From an uncultured Bacteroides sp. (lineage in GTDB: Bacteria; Bacteroidota; Bacteroidia; Bacteroidales; Bacteroidaceae), in assembly GCA_900551445.1 (NCBI GenBank), contig URWA01000003.1, forward strand, positions 70,312-134,311: a stretch of 64,000 bases of DNA, read 5' to 3'. This document shows, in pieces, positions 26,279 to 34,749 of the stretch. Each line of letters begins with the position of its first letter. Within the stretch, counting starts at the first letter, position 1. The position numbers and the translations under genes were made by a program. The notes below the pieces were generated by a model that did no database searches, was not told the DNA's origin, and saw nothing but the letters and a program-made list of their open reading frames with translations.

Positions 26279-26656
26279 TTACCATCCCATCCAGTTACGG
26301 CATAACCACCAAGCGATTACCACGAGAAAATAAATCCATATAAATATCGGACGATGAATGTGCATGTAGAGGGAAGGACGCTTTATGCGTATACCTTCGG
26401 CATACAATAGAATGAATAAAATGGGAATGGACACTACTAGCAACGCATTATATCCCCATGCGGCTGGCACATCGCCATGCAACAACGCATGAATAGCCCG
26501 TTGAGAACCACATCCCGGGCATTTCCAGCCCGTCCACATCAGAAAAGGACATTTCGGGAAAAGAGGAGATGACAGCGGATTCATTGTGTAATATACCCAA
26601 CCACCCGCCATCAACCCTCCTACTATCCCCAAATATTTCCAGATTCTACGCATCAA
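26279..26656 (-). CDS. DUF2752 domain membrane protein
   Basis: 125 residues with three hydrophobic segments. The DUF2752 signature is clear: NPLSSPLFPKCPFLMWTG, then KCPGCGSQRAIHALLHGD near 45-62, with a conserved Cys pair. Function is unknown. Last gene of a three-gene run with two dispanin-like proteins; its start overlaps the stop of the gene upstream by 4 bp. Confidence 0.8.
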   Translation of the reverse strand: MMRRIWKYLGIVGGLMAGGWVYYTMNPLSSPLFPKCPFLMWTGWKCPGCGSQRAIHALLHGDVPAAWGYNALLVVSIPILFILLYAEGIRIKRPSLYMHIHRPIFIWIYFLVVIAWWLCRNWMGW

Positions 26657-26913
26657 CCTACCATCGAAGCAAATGTCATCCCATAAAAGATGGCATACAA
26701 GATAATGCCAACGATTCCCAAAGCAAAACCAATCTTAGTCCATTTTCCGGCATTCAAACTGGCCTGCAGCGCAGCGTCATAATTACCTGCCGCATACAAT
26801 GAACTCACTCTACTGGCAAACACAATACCCGCTATGCCAAACGGCAAGCAACAAAACACGGTTACAAGGATGGATTCCACCAACCAAGTTTTCGGACATA
26901 CTTGTTCATTCAT
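26653..26913 (-). CDS. CD225/dispanin family membrane protein
   Basis: 86 residues. Two hydrophobic helices, about 12-33 (SILVTVFCCLPFGIAGIVFAS) and 58-80, separated by a loop containing the conserved AAGNYDAALQASLNAGKW. This is the CD225/dispanin plan shared with eukaryotic IFITM-type membrane proteins. The C-terminal half of the upstream protein (26925-27392) is a paralogue. Role in bacteria unknown; membrane-shaping is a guess. Confidence 0.78.
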   Translation of the reverse strand: MNEQVCPKTWLVESILVTVFCCLPFGIAGIVFASRVSSLYAAGNYDAALQASLNAGKWTKIGFALGIVGIILYAIFYGMTFASMVG

Positions 26914-26924
26914 AATTTATCTAA

Positions 26925-27392
26925 TTAATATAAAGATTTCTGACCCATAAAAAAGAATATTCCTAACAAAAGGAAGTATAACAGAATGCAGGCAAATCCC
27001 ACAAAGAATCCCCACAAAGTCCATTTTTTCGCGGTATGCGCATGCCGCAACGCATCGTCATAACGACCGGAGGCAAAAGCAGAATCCACCTTTGCCGCAT
27101 ACACAATACCTATAACTCCCAATGGAAGACAACAAAGACAAGTGACCAGAATAGATTCTACCAACCACGATTTAGGAGGCACAACAGGCAAGTCTGTAGA
27201 AGTATCGGGAGGAGGTGGGGGTAACTGCTCCAGTAATTCTTTTAACTCTTCCAACTCTGAAGCCTTTTGCCAGCCGGCCATACCCGCACGCCAAACCAAG
27301 GTATCCTTGGATAGTCCATTCTGACACAATTCATCCAAAGAGAACGGCCCCTTTTGCAATCCACCAACCAATAAATAATAATTCATGTGCAT
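26925..27392 (-). CDS. GYF-like domain plus CD225/dispanin membrane protein
   Basis: 155 residues from the Met at 27392 (or 27386, MNYYLLVGG). The longer frame to 27479 crosses the promoter box at 27413-27420 and is rejected. Residues about 3-50 form a GYF_2 domain (NYYLLVGGLQKGPFSLDEL, TLVWRAGMAGWQKASEL), followed by a Pro-rich linker (PPPPPDTSTDLP) and a CD225/dispanin hairpin with CCLPLGVIGIVYAAKVDSAFASGRYDDA. GYF domains bind proline-rich peptides, and the protein carries its own proline tract. First gene of the trio. Confidence 0.8.
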   Translation of the reverse strand: MHMNYYLLVGGLQKGPFSLDELCQNGLSKDTLVWRAGMAGWQKASELEELKELLEQLPPPPPDTSTDLPVVPPKSWLVESILVTCLCCLPLGVIGIVYAAKVDSAFASGRYDDALRHAHTAKKWTLWGFFVGFACILLYFLLLGIFFFMGQKSLY

Positions 27393-27412
27393 AGATTTAT
27401 CAGTTAACTCTA

Positions 27413-27420
27413 CAAATATA
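27413..27420 (-). promoter_or_regulatory. -7 box of the dispanin/DUF2752 operon
   Basis: TATATTTG on the minus strand is an exact TAnnTTTG match 21 bp before the chosen start at 27392. No clear -33 element. Confidence 0.6.
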
Positions 27421-27515
27421 CGCAAAAGAATAGAACTGTTTTGAATATTTGTAAAAATAATAAAGCCATACGTACACATTTTTTTAGACAGAAGTCCAAT
27501 ATGGCCAAATATTCC

Positions 27516-27523
27516 TACCTTTG
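27516..27523 (+). promoter_or_regulatory. -7 box of pyrH
   Basis: TACCTTTG, an exact TAnnTTTG match, 28 bp before the ATG at 27551. Confidence 0.65.
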
Positions 27524-27550
27524 CTACAAACTAATAAAACAACTACGATT

Positions 27551-28261
27551 ATGGCAAAATTCAAACGCATCCTGTTAAAACTCAGCGGCGAAAGTCTGAT
27601 GGGAGAGAAAAAATACGGTATTGACGAAAAACGCTTGGGCGAATATGCACAGCAGATCAAGGAAATCCATGACATGGGGGTACAGATTGGTATCGTCATC
27701 GGTGGTGGTAACATTTTCCGCGGATTGTCGGGAGCCGGAAAAGGCTTCGACCGTGTGAAAGGCGACCAGATGGGTATGCTGGCCACCGTAATCAACAGTC
27801 TGGGATTGAGTTCTGCACTGGTGGCTGCCGGCGTAAAAGCCCGTGTACTGACCGCTATCCGCATGGAACCTATCGGTGAATTCTATACGAAATGGAAAGC
27901 CATTGAAGCCATGGAAAATGGAGAAGTAGTCATCATGTCGGCAGGTACCGGAAATCCGTTCTTTACCACAGACACCGGCTCTTCACTGCGAGGCATTGAA
28001 ATTGAAGCAGACGTGATGCTGAAGGGTACCCGCGTGGACGGTATCTATACGGCCGACCCGGAAAAAGACCCGACAGCCACGAAGTTCGACGACATTACGT
28101 ACGATGAAGTGCTGTCACGCGGGCTGAAAGTAATGGACCTGACGGCTACCTGCATGTGCAAGGAAAACAACCTGCCGATTATTGTATTCGACATGGATAC
28201 CGTAGGCAATCTGAAGAAAGTGATGTCGGGCGAAAACATCGGCACACTGGTACACAACTGA
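27551..28261 (+). CDS. pyrH: UMP kinase
   Basis: 236 residues from MAKFKRILLKLSGESLMG. The frame opens at 27521, but those codons overlap the promoter. Amino acid kinase fold: KLSGESLMG (ATP site), VIGGGNIFRG, MEPIGEFYTKWKAIEAMENGEVVIMSAGTGNPFFTTD (UMP and catalytic region). It phosphorylates UMP to UDP in pyrimidine synthesis; the bacterial hexameric form is controlled by GTP and UTP. Followed by a terminator shared with the convergent phosphatase gene. Confidence 0.95.
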   Translation: MAKFKRILLKLSGESLMGEKKYGIDEKRLGEYAQQIKEIHDMGVQIGIVIGGGNIFRGLSGAGKGFDRVKGDQMGMLATVINSLGLSSALVAAGVKARVLTAIRMEPIGEFYTKWKAIEAMENGEVVIMSAGTGNPFFTTDTGSSLRGIEIEADVMLKGTRVDGIYTADPEKDPTATKFDDITYDEVLSRGLKVMDLTATCMCKENNLPIIVFDMDTVGNLKKVMSGENIGTLVHN

Positions 28262-28286
28262 TTCTCAAACCCTTTTCTATAAAATG

Positions 28287-28325
28287 ACGGCAAGGTGCGG
28301 CCTACGACTGCTCCTTGCCGTTTTT
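28287..28325. terminator. Bidirectional terminator between pyrH and the phosphatase gene
   Basis: acggcaagg (28287-28295) pairs with ccttgccgt (28313-28321), followed by TTTTTATTT; on the other strand the stem is followed by TTTTATAG. It serves two convergent genes. Confidence 0.8.
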
Positions 28326-28327
28326 AT

Positions 28328-28852
28328 TTATTCACCCGCCAGCTCATAACGGTGGAATTCTGCATTCTTCATCAAGGGAATCGTGCGAAGGTCGTCCAAC
28401 GCCACTCCCCTCATTCGGGCCTCCAGGCAGCGGTTGATTTGCCCGTGCGCCACGACCAACACCCGCTGGCCGTCATAATGCTGCCACAGATACTCCAGGA
28501 AAGTTCCCGCACGGTCGTACAACATCTGAGGGGTCTCTACCCCGGCAGGCGGATGACTCAAATCCACACTCCCCACCGTCAGTCCGGTCCACGGTCCCCA
28601 GTCTATTTCCCGCAACAAAGTCGTCTGCTGCCACGGCAGATGCCGGTCGCCCACGGCCAGCCGTACCGTATCCACCACCCGCTGCAAGTCGCTGCTCACC
28701 ACGGCATCCAACGGAATCTCACGCAAGGCCTGCCCCAGTTCCACGGCCTGCTGCTTGCCTTCTTCCGTCAATGTACCGGGTAAATGCCCCTGAAAAATCC
28801 GACTCAAATTCTCTTCCGTCTGTCCGTGACGGGCCAAATAAACTGTAATCAT
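28328..28852 (-). CDS. Histidine phosphatase family protein
   Basis: 174 residues from the Met at 28852 (MITVYLARHGQTEEN); the longer frame to 28924 overlaps the promoter box. The RHG motif carries the phospho-accepting His near residue 9; SSDLQR at about 60, a Glu in EIDWGPWTG and a second catalytic His in VVAHGQINR near 140 complete the active site. Family members include alpha-ribazole phosphatases and phosphoglycerate mutases; short length and context do not decide the substrate. Confidence 0.85.
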   Translation of the reverse strand: MITVYLARHGQTEENLSRIFQGHLPGTLTEEGKQQAVELGQALREIPLDAVVSSDLQRVVDTVRLAVGDRHLPWQQTTLLREIDWGPWTGLTVGSVDLSHPPAGVETPQMLYDRAGTFLEYLWQHYDGQRVLVVAHGQINRCLEARMRGVALDDLRTIPLMKNAEFHRYELAGE

Positions 28853-28879
28853 AAACCGTGCTGCTATTAAATTGACAAA

Positions 28880-28887
28880 CAAAGATA
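28880..28887 (-). promoter_or_regulatory. -7 box of the histidine phosphatase gene
   Basis: TATCTTTG on the minus strand, an exact match to TAnnTTTG, 27 bp before the start at 28852. Confidence 0.65.
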
Positions 28888-28964
28888 AGAAGTTTCCGGC
28901 AAGTTTCGGGCCAGACAGACACAAACTTATGTTCCGAAGTATTGCAAGAGAATAAAAAATAGCT

Positions 28965-28972
28965 TATTTTTG
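28965..28972 (+). promoter_or_regulatory. -7 box of frr
   Basis: TATTTTTG, exact TAnnTTTG match, about 51 bp before the frr ATG. Confidence 0.6.
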
Positions 28973-29023
28973 TTCACATAAATACTTATCAGAGAATATA
29001 AAACCTATAAATGTAAGAAATAT

Positions 29024-29584
29024 ATGGCAGATTCTAAAACAATTATCAGCGAAGCTGAAGAGAAAATGGATATGGCAATCATGTACCTGGAAGACGCGCT
29101 GGCCCACATCCGTGCCGGGAAAGCCGACGTACGTCTGCTGGACGGTATCCGCGTAGACTCTTACGGAAGCATGGTGCCCATCAACAACGTAGCCGCAGTG
29201 ACTACTCCCGACGCGCGCAGCATTGCCATCAAGCCGTGGGACAAGAGCATGTTCCGCATCATTGAAAAGGCAATTATCGACTCTGAACTGGGTATCATGC
29301 CGGAAAACAACGGTGAAATCATCCGTCTGGGTATTCCACCATTGACTGAGGAACGCCGTAAACAGCTGAGCAAGCAGTGCAAAGGCGAAGGAGAAACTGC
29401 CAAGGTAAGCATCCGCAACGCACGCCGCGATGCCATTGACGCCCTGAAAAAGGCCGTAAAAGACGGTATGCCGGAAGACGAACAGAAAAACGCTGAAGCC
29501 AAATTGCAGAAAGTACACGACAAGTACATCAAGCAGATTGACGAGATGCTGGCTGCCAAGGACAAAGAAATCATGACAGTATAA
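29024..29584 (+). CDS. frr: Ribosome recycling factor
   Basis: 186 residues, the standard length. The two domains of RRF are visible: a three-helix bundle from the ends (EKMDMAIMYLEDALAHIRAGKA and the C-terminal EAKLQKVHDKYIKQIDEML) and a central beta domain with YGSMVPINNVAAVTTPDARSIAIKPWDK. With EF-G it splits the ribosome after termination. Ends at a rho-independent terminator. Confidence 0.97.
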   Translation: MADSKTIISEAEEKMDMAIMYLEDALAHIRAGKADVRLLDGIRVDSYGSMVPINNVAAVTTPDARSIAIKPWDKSMFRIIEKAIIDSELGIMPENNGEIIRLGIPPLTEERRKQLSKQCKGEGETAKVSIRNARRDAIDALKKAVKDGMPEDEQKNAEAKLQKVHDKYIKQIDEMLAAKDKEIMTV

Positions 29585-29603
29585 ATTTTATTCATCCCCA
29601 TAC

Positions 29604-29647
29604 GAGGAGAGAGGGAACCGTCAGGATTTCTTCCCTCCTCTTTTTTT
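29604..29647 (+). terminator. Terminator of frr
   Basis: gaggagagagggaa (29604-29617) pairs with ttccctcctc (29631-29640) with a small bulge, followed by seven T. The T run runs directly into the -7 box of the next gene. Confidence 0.75.
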
Positions 29648-29654
29648 AAATTTG
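29647..29654 (+). promoter_or_regulatory. -7 box of rsgA, overlapping the frr terminator
   Basis: TAAATTTG matches TAnnTTTG exactly. A transcript from it would begin close to 29661, the probable TTG start codon. Confidence 0.55.
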
Positions 29655-29660
29655 CATCTA

Positions 29661-30596
29661 TTGGAAAAAGGTCTGGTCATTAAAAATACAGGAAGCTGGT
29701 ATCTGGTCAAAACCGACGAGGGAAAGCTGATTGAATGTAAGATAAAAGGAAATTTCCGCCTGAAAGGAATACGCAGCACAAACCCTATCGCCGTGGGCGA
29801 CCGGGTACAAATCAATGTCAATGCGGAAGGAACCGCATTCATTACCGAAATTGAAGACCGGAAAAACTACATTATCCGCCGTTCTTCCAACCTGTCCAAA
29901 CAATCACACATCATCGCAGCCAATCTGGACCAGTGCATGCTGGTGGTCACGGTGAACTATCCGGAAACTTCCACCATATTCATCGACCGTTTCCTGGCTT
30001 CTGCTGAAGCCTATCGTGTACCGGTCTGTCTGGTATTCAACAAAGTGGACCGCTATACGGAAGAGGAATTGCATTATCTGGAAGGACTGATTCACCTGTA
30101 CACTCACATCGGATATCCCTGCTACCGGATTTCCGCATTGGAAGGCACCGGAGTAGAGGAAATCAAACAGGCCCTGCAAGGAAAAGTGACCTTGTTCTCC
30201 GGCCATTCCGGCGTGGGGAAATCGACCTTGATCAATGCCATCCTGCCGGAACAGAATGTCAAGACCGGCGAAATATCTACCGCACACAACAAAGGCATGC
30301 ACACCACCACTTTTTCCGAAATGTTTCCCGTGGAAGGCGACGGATACATCATCGACACCCCGGGTATCAAGGGCTTCGGCACCTTCGACATGAAAGACGA
30401 GGAAGTGGGTCACTACTTCAAGGAAATCTTCGAATTCTCCGCACACTGCAAATACGGGAACTGCACCCACCGGCACGAACCGGGTTGCGCCGTACGCGAA
30501 GCGGTGGAAAACCACTACATCAGCGAGTCGCGGTATGCCTCTTACCTGAACATACTAGAGGACAAAGAGGAAGGGAAATACCGGTCGGCCTATTAA
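29661..30596 (+). CDS. rsgA: Ribosome small-subunit-dependent GTPase A
   Basis: 311 residues from a TTG at 29661 (read as MEKGLVIKNTGSWY). An in-frame TTG at 29652 is possible but overlaps the -7 box; no ATG is near. OB-fold N-domain (about 1-70), then a circularly permuted GTPase: NKVD (G4, about 120), GHSGVGKSTL (G1, about 180), DTPGIKGF (G3), and a C-terminal zinc site built from Cys-x4-CTHRHEPGC near 270-285. It checks late 30S assembly, coupling GTP hydrolysis to factor release. Confidence 0.93.
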   Translation: MEKGLVIKNTGSWYLVKTDEGKLIECKIKGNFRLKGIRSTNPIAVGDRVQINVNAEGTAFITEIEDRKNYIIRRSSNLSKQSHIIAANLDQCMLVVTVNYPETSTIFIDRFLASAEAYRVPVCLVFNKVDRYTEEELHYLEGLIHLYTHIGYPCYRISALEGTGVEEIKQALQGKVTLFSGHSGVGKSTLINAILPEQNVKTGEISTAHNKGMHTTTFSEMFPVEGDGYIIDTPGIKGFGTFDMKDEEVGHYFKEIFEFSAHCKYGNCTHRHEPGCAVREAVENHYISESRYASYLNILEDKEEGKYRSAY

Positions 30597-30629
30597 CCTA
30601 TTTCACATCAAACCTTACGAAAAACACAC

Positions 30630-31706
30630 ATGGACAAACGCATCAAATGGGGGATTATCGTAGTGATAGGGGCAGGAGTCATTGCCTTAGGGATTCACAC
30701 GTTTACCCCCGGGAAAAATGAAGAACTGGAAGCTGCTGAAAAGCAAGTGCCTACCGGCAAATCGAAGGCACTCAACGTAAATGCAAAAATACTCAAGCCT
30801 CACTTGCTCACCGACCAGCTGTTTGTCAGCGGCAAACTGATGCCGGATGAGGAAGTGGACTTGTCGTTTGAAACTTCCGGAAAAATCACCAGCATTGATT
30901 TCACGGAAGGCTCTTTCGTGTCCAAGGGCCAACTGCTGGCCAAAGTGAACGACAGCCAGTTGCAGGCCCAGCTGAAACGGCTGGAGGCCCAGATGCCGCT
31001 GGCCGAAGACCGCGTGTTCCGCCAGAATGCCTTGCTGCAACGCGATGCAGTGAGCAAGGAAGCCTACGAACAGGTGAAGACAGAACTGGCTACCCTCAAC
31101 GCCGACATCGAGAACGTGAAAGCAAACATTGCCATGACGGAACTCCGGGCCCCGTTCGACGGCATCATCGGACTACGGCAGGTCAGTCTGGGAGCCTATG
31201 CTTCTCCCACGACGGTCATCGCCAAACTGACGAAAATCACTCCGCTCAAGGTGGAATTTGCCGTGCCGGAACGCTATGCCCGCGAAATCAAGAAAGGTAC
31301 GAACCTGATTTTCAAGATTGAAGGGCGACTGGAAGCCTTCAACTCGCAGGTCTATGCCACGGAATCACGCATCAACGAAGAAACCCATACGCTGACCGTC
31401 CGCGCCCTCTATCCGAACCGCAACGGAGAACTGTTGCCCGGACGCTATGCGGACATCGAACTGAAGCAGAAAGAGATTCAAAATGCCATTGCCATTCCTT
31501 CGGAGGCCATCGTCCCGGAAATGGGAAAAAACAAGGTGTTCCTGTACCGCTCGGGAGTGGCCGAACCGGTGGATGTGGAAATCGGCATCCGTACGGAAGC
31601 AGAAGTACAGATTCTGAAAGGACTGTCGGCCGGAGACACCATCCTGACCTCCGGAACTTTGCAACTGCGCACCGGCATGCCGGTAATTCTTGACCAAATC
31701 GATTAA
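30630..31706 (+). CDS. RND efflux periplasmic adaptor (membrane fusion protein)
   Basis: 358 residues. N-terminal membrane anchor (about 7-27) without a lipobox. Lipoyl/barrel-sandwich halves: EVDLSFETSGKITSIDFTEGSFVSKGQLLAKVND and LRAPFDGIIGLRQVSLGAYA flank a short alpha-hairpin (about 110-165), followed by beta-barrel and membrane-proximal domains with PSEAIVPEMGKNKVFLYR. It links the inner-membrane pump to the TolC-like channel. First of a three-gene operon; the pump gene follows 10 bp later. Confidence 0.92.
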   Translation: MDKRIKWGIIVVIGAGVIALGIHTFTPGKNEELEAAEKQVPTGKSKALNVNAKILKPHLLTDQLFVSGKLMPDEEVDLSFETSGKITSIDFTEGSFVSKGQLLAKVNDSQLQAQLKRLEAQMPLAEDRVFRQNALLQRDAVSKEAYEQVKTELATLNADIENVKANIAMTELRAPFDGIIGLRQVSLGAYASPTTVIAKLTKITPLKVEFAVPERYAREIKKGTNLIFKIEGRLEAFNSQVYATESRINEETHTLTVRALYPNRNGELLPGRYADIELKQKEIQNAIAIPSEAIVPEMGKNKVFLYRSGVAEPVDVEIGIRTEAEVQILKGLSAGDTILTSGTLQLRTGMPVILDQID

Positions 31707-31716
31707 CTTTCTGCCT

Positions 31717-34700
31717 ATGAACATTTCCGAACTCAGCATACGAAGGCCCGTACTGGCCACTGTGCTCACCATCATCATCCTGCTTTTCGGACTGATTGGC
31801 TACACCACCCTGGGGGTACGTGAATACCCTTCGGTGGATAATCCCATCATCTCCGTGACCTGCAGTTACCCGGGAGCCAACGCAGAAGTGATTGAGAACC
31901 AGATTACGGAACCGCTGGAGCAGAACATCAACGGGATTCCGGGTATCCGTTCTTTGTCGAGTACCAGCCAGCAGGGACAATGCCGCATCACCGTGGAATT
32001 CGAACTGTCGGTCGACTTGGAAACGGCAGCCAACGACGTGCGCGACAAGGTGTCGCGTGCCCAGCGCTACCTGCCCCGCGACTGTGACCCTCCTACCGTA
32101 TCCAAAGCCGACGCCGATGCCAGCCCCATCCTCATGGTGGCCATACAAAGTAATACGCGTTCCCTGCTGGAACTGAGTGAGATTGCCGACCTGACCGTCA
32201 AGGAACAGCTGCAAACCATCCCCGATGTGAGCAGCGTCTCCATCTGGGGAGAAAAACGCTATTCCATGCGTCTGTGGCTCGACCCAGTCAAAATGGCCGG
32301 CTACAGCATCACTCCGGTAGACGTGAAGAATGCCATCGACAAACAGAACCTGGAACTTCCGTCTGGAAGCATTGAGGGAAATACGGTGGAACTGACCCTG
32401 CGCACCATGGGACAGATGCATACGGCCAAGGAATTCAACAACATCATCCTGAAAGAGCAAAACGGACAAGTGGTGCGCTTCAGTGACATCGGTTATGCGG
32501 AACTGGGACCGGCCGACCTGAAGAGCTACATGAAAATGAACGGAGTGCCCATGGTAGGAGTCGTAGTGATTCCGCAACCGGGCGCCAACCACATCGACAT
32601 TGCCGACGCCGTGTACGAACGCATGGAGCAGATGAAGAAAGACTTGCCCGACGACGTGGAATACACATACGGTTTCGACAACACCCGCTTTATCCGTGCC
32701 TCCATTGCGGAAGTGGAAAGTACTGTGTACGAGGCTTTCGCGCTGGTGATTATCATCATCTTCCTTTTCCTGCGCGACTGGCGTGTCACCTTGATTCCCT
32801 GTATCGTGATTCCGGTCTCCCTCATCGGAGCCTTCTTCGTGATGTACATTGCCGGATTCTCCATCAACGTACTCACCATGCTGGCCGTCGTCCTGTCGGT
32901 GGGACTGGTGGTCGACGATGCCATCGTGATGACCGAAAACATCTATATCCGTATCGAACGAGGCATGAAACCGTTTGAGGCTGGTATCGAGGGAGCTAAA
33001 GAAATTTTCTTTGCCGTGATTTCCACCACCATCACCCTGGCCGCCGTATTCATTCCGATTGTCTTCATGGAAGGAACCAGCGGACGCCTCTTCCGCGAAT
33101 TCAGTTTCGTAGTAGCCGGCTCTGTCATTATCTCGGCTTTCTCGGCCCTGACCTTCACCCCGATGCTGGCTACCAAATTGTTGAAGCACCGGGAAAAGCA
33201 GAACTGGTTTTACCGGAAGACAGAGCCTTTCTTCGAAGGCATGAACCGCCTGTATGCCCGCAGCCTTCAGGCCTTTCTGCACAAGCGTATCATCGCCATA
33301 CCATTCGTTCTGATTACTTTGGCCCTCATCGGTTACTTATGGAACCATATTCCAGCCGAGATGGCCCCACTGGAAGACCGCTCGCAAATCAACATCCGGA
33401 CCAGTGCGGCCGAAGGGGCCAGCTATGAATACATCCGTGACTATACGGAAGAAATCAACACACTGGTCGACTCCATCGTACCGGATGCGGCTTTTGTCAC
33501 GGCCCGCGTATCGAGTGGAAGCGGAAACATCCAGGTTACCCTGAAAGACATCAAGGAACGCGACTACACCCAGATGGAAGTAGCCGAGAAAATCTCCAAA
33601 GCCATCCGTACGCATACCAAGGCCCGTTCCTTCGTACAACAGCAGTCTTCTTTCGGCGGACGAAGAGCGAGTATGCCGGTGCAATACGTGCTTCAGGCAG
33701 TCAGCATCGAAAAACTGCAGGAGATATTGCCGGAGTTTCTGGCTCAGGTATATGACAACCCGACCTTCCAGATGGCCGACGTGGACCTGAAGTTTAGCAG
33801 TCCGGAAATGCGTGTCACCATCAACCGCGACAAGGCCGGGACCATGGGGGTGAGCGTGCGCGACATCGGAGAGACCTTGCAATACGGGTTGAGCGGGCAG
33901 CGCATGGGCTATTTCTACATGAACGGCAAGCAGTATGAGATTCTCGGACAAATCAACCGTCAGCAACGTAACCAGCCGGCCAACATCAAGTCGATTTATA
34001 TCCGGAACGACAAGGGAGAGATGATACAGCTGGACAACCTGGTGGAATTTGTGGAAGCCGTGGCACCGCCCAAACTGTATCATTATAACCGTTTCATCTC
34101 GGCCACCATTTCTGCGGGACTGGCCGAAGGCAAAACCATCGGCGACGGTCTGGACGAGATGGACAAGATTGCCGACAAGGTACTGGACGATACGTTCCGC
34201 ACCGCCTTGTCGGGTGACTCCAAGGAATACCGCGAAAGTTCCTCCAGCCTGATGTTCGCCTTTATCCTGGCCCTGATTTTGATTTACCTGATTCTTTCGG
34301 CCCAATTTGAAAGTTTCAAGGATCCGCTCATCATCATGCTCACCGTGCCGCTGGCCATCGCCGGTGCCCTGGTCTTCATGTACTTCGGCGACATCACGAT
34401 GAACATCTTCAGTCAGATTGGTATCATCATGCTGATTGGACTGGTGGCCAAGAACGGTATCCTGATTGTGGAATTTGCCAACCAGAAACAGGAGGCGGGC
34501 GAAGACAAGATGCTGGCCATCCGCGATGCGGCCCTCCAGCGTCTGCGCCCTATTCTGATGACCAGTGCCTCTACCATCCTCGGCCTGTTGCCGCTGGCCT
34601 TCGCTTCGGGCGAAGGGGCCAACCAGCGCATCGCCATGGGAGTGGCTGTAGTGGGCGGTATGTTGGTTTCTACCTTCCTGACCATGTACATCGTACCGGC

Positions 34701-34749
34701 CATTTATTCTTATATATCGACTAACCGCGCTAAAAAAGAAAAGAAATGA
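31717..34749 (+). CDS. RND efflux transporter permease (AcrB family)
   Basis: 1010 residues from the ATG at 31717 (MNISELSIRRPVLATVL, the family start). The frame opens at a TTG at 31690, but that overlaps the adaptor gene. Twelve transmembrane helices in two repeats, with large periplasmic loops after helices 1 and 7. The proton-relay helix 4 reads VLSVGLVVDDAIVMTENIYIR, with paired Asp; the second repeat has LIGLVAKNGILIVEFANQ. It expels drugs or lipids using proton motive force. Substrates cannot be read from sequence. Stop overlaps the next start by 4 bp. Confidence 0.95.
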   Translation: MNISELSIRRPVLATVLTIIILLFGLIGYTTLGVREYPSVDNPIISVTCSYPGANAEVIENQITEPLEQNINGIPGIRSLSSTSQQGQCRITVEFELSVDLETAANDVRDKVSRAQRYLPRDCDPPTVSKADADASPILMVAIQSNTRSLLELSEIADLTVKEQLQTIPDVSSVSIWGEKRYSMRLWLDPVKMAGYSITPVDVKNAIDKQNLELPSGSIEGNTVELTLRTMGQMHTAKEFNNIILKEQNGQVVRFSDIGYAELGPADLKSYMKMNGVPMVGVVVIPQPGANHIDIADAVYERMEQMKKDLPDDVEYTYGFDNTRFIRASIAEVESTVYEAFALVIIIIFLFLRDWRVTLIPCIVIPVSLIGAFFVMYIAGFSINVLTMLAVVLSVGLVVDDAIVMTENIYIRIERGMKPFEAGIEGAKEIFFAVISTTITLAAVFIPIVFMEGTSGRLFREFSFVVAGSVIISAFSALTFTPMLATKLLKHREKQNWFYRKTEPFFEGMNRLYARSLQAFLHKRIIAIPFVLITLALIGYLWNHIPAEMAPLEDRSQINIRTSAAEGASYEYIRDYTEEINTLVDSIVPDAAFVTARVSSGSGNIQVTLKDIKERDYTQMEVAEKISKAIRTHTKARSFVQQQSSFGGRRASMPVQYVLQAVSIEKLQEILPEFLAQVYDNPTFQMADVDLKFSSPEMRVTINRDKAGTMGVSVRDIGETLQYGLSGQRMGYFYMNGKQYEILGQINRQQRNQPANIKSIYIRNDKGEMIQLDNLVEFVEAVAPPKLYHYNRFISATISAGLAEGKTIGDGLDEMDKIADKVLDDTFRTALSGDSKEYRESSSSLMFAFILALILIYLILSAQFESFKDPLIIMLTVPLAIAGALVFMYFGDITMNIFSQIGIIMLIGLVAKNGILIVEFANQKQEAGEDKMLAIRDAALQRLRPILMTSASTILGLLPLAFASGEGANQRIAMGVAVVGGMLVSTFLTMYIVPAIYSYISTNRAKKEKK

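Noticed and set aside
31372..33282. Minus-strand open frame of 636 codons opposite the RND genes
   Set aside because: His- and Gly-rich translation with no family match, antisense to a well-supported efflux pump.
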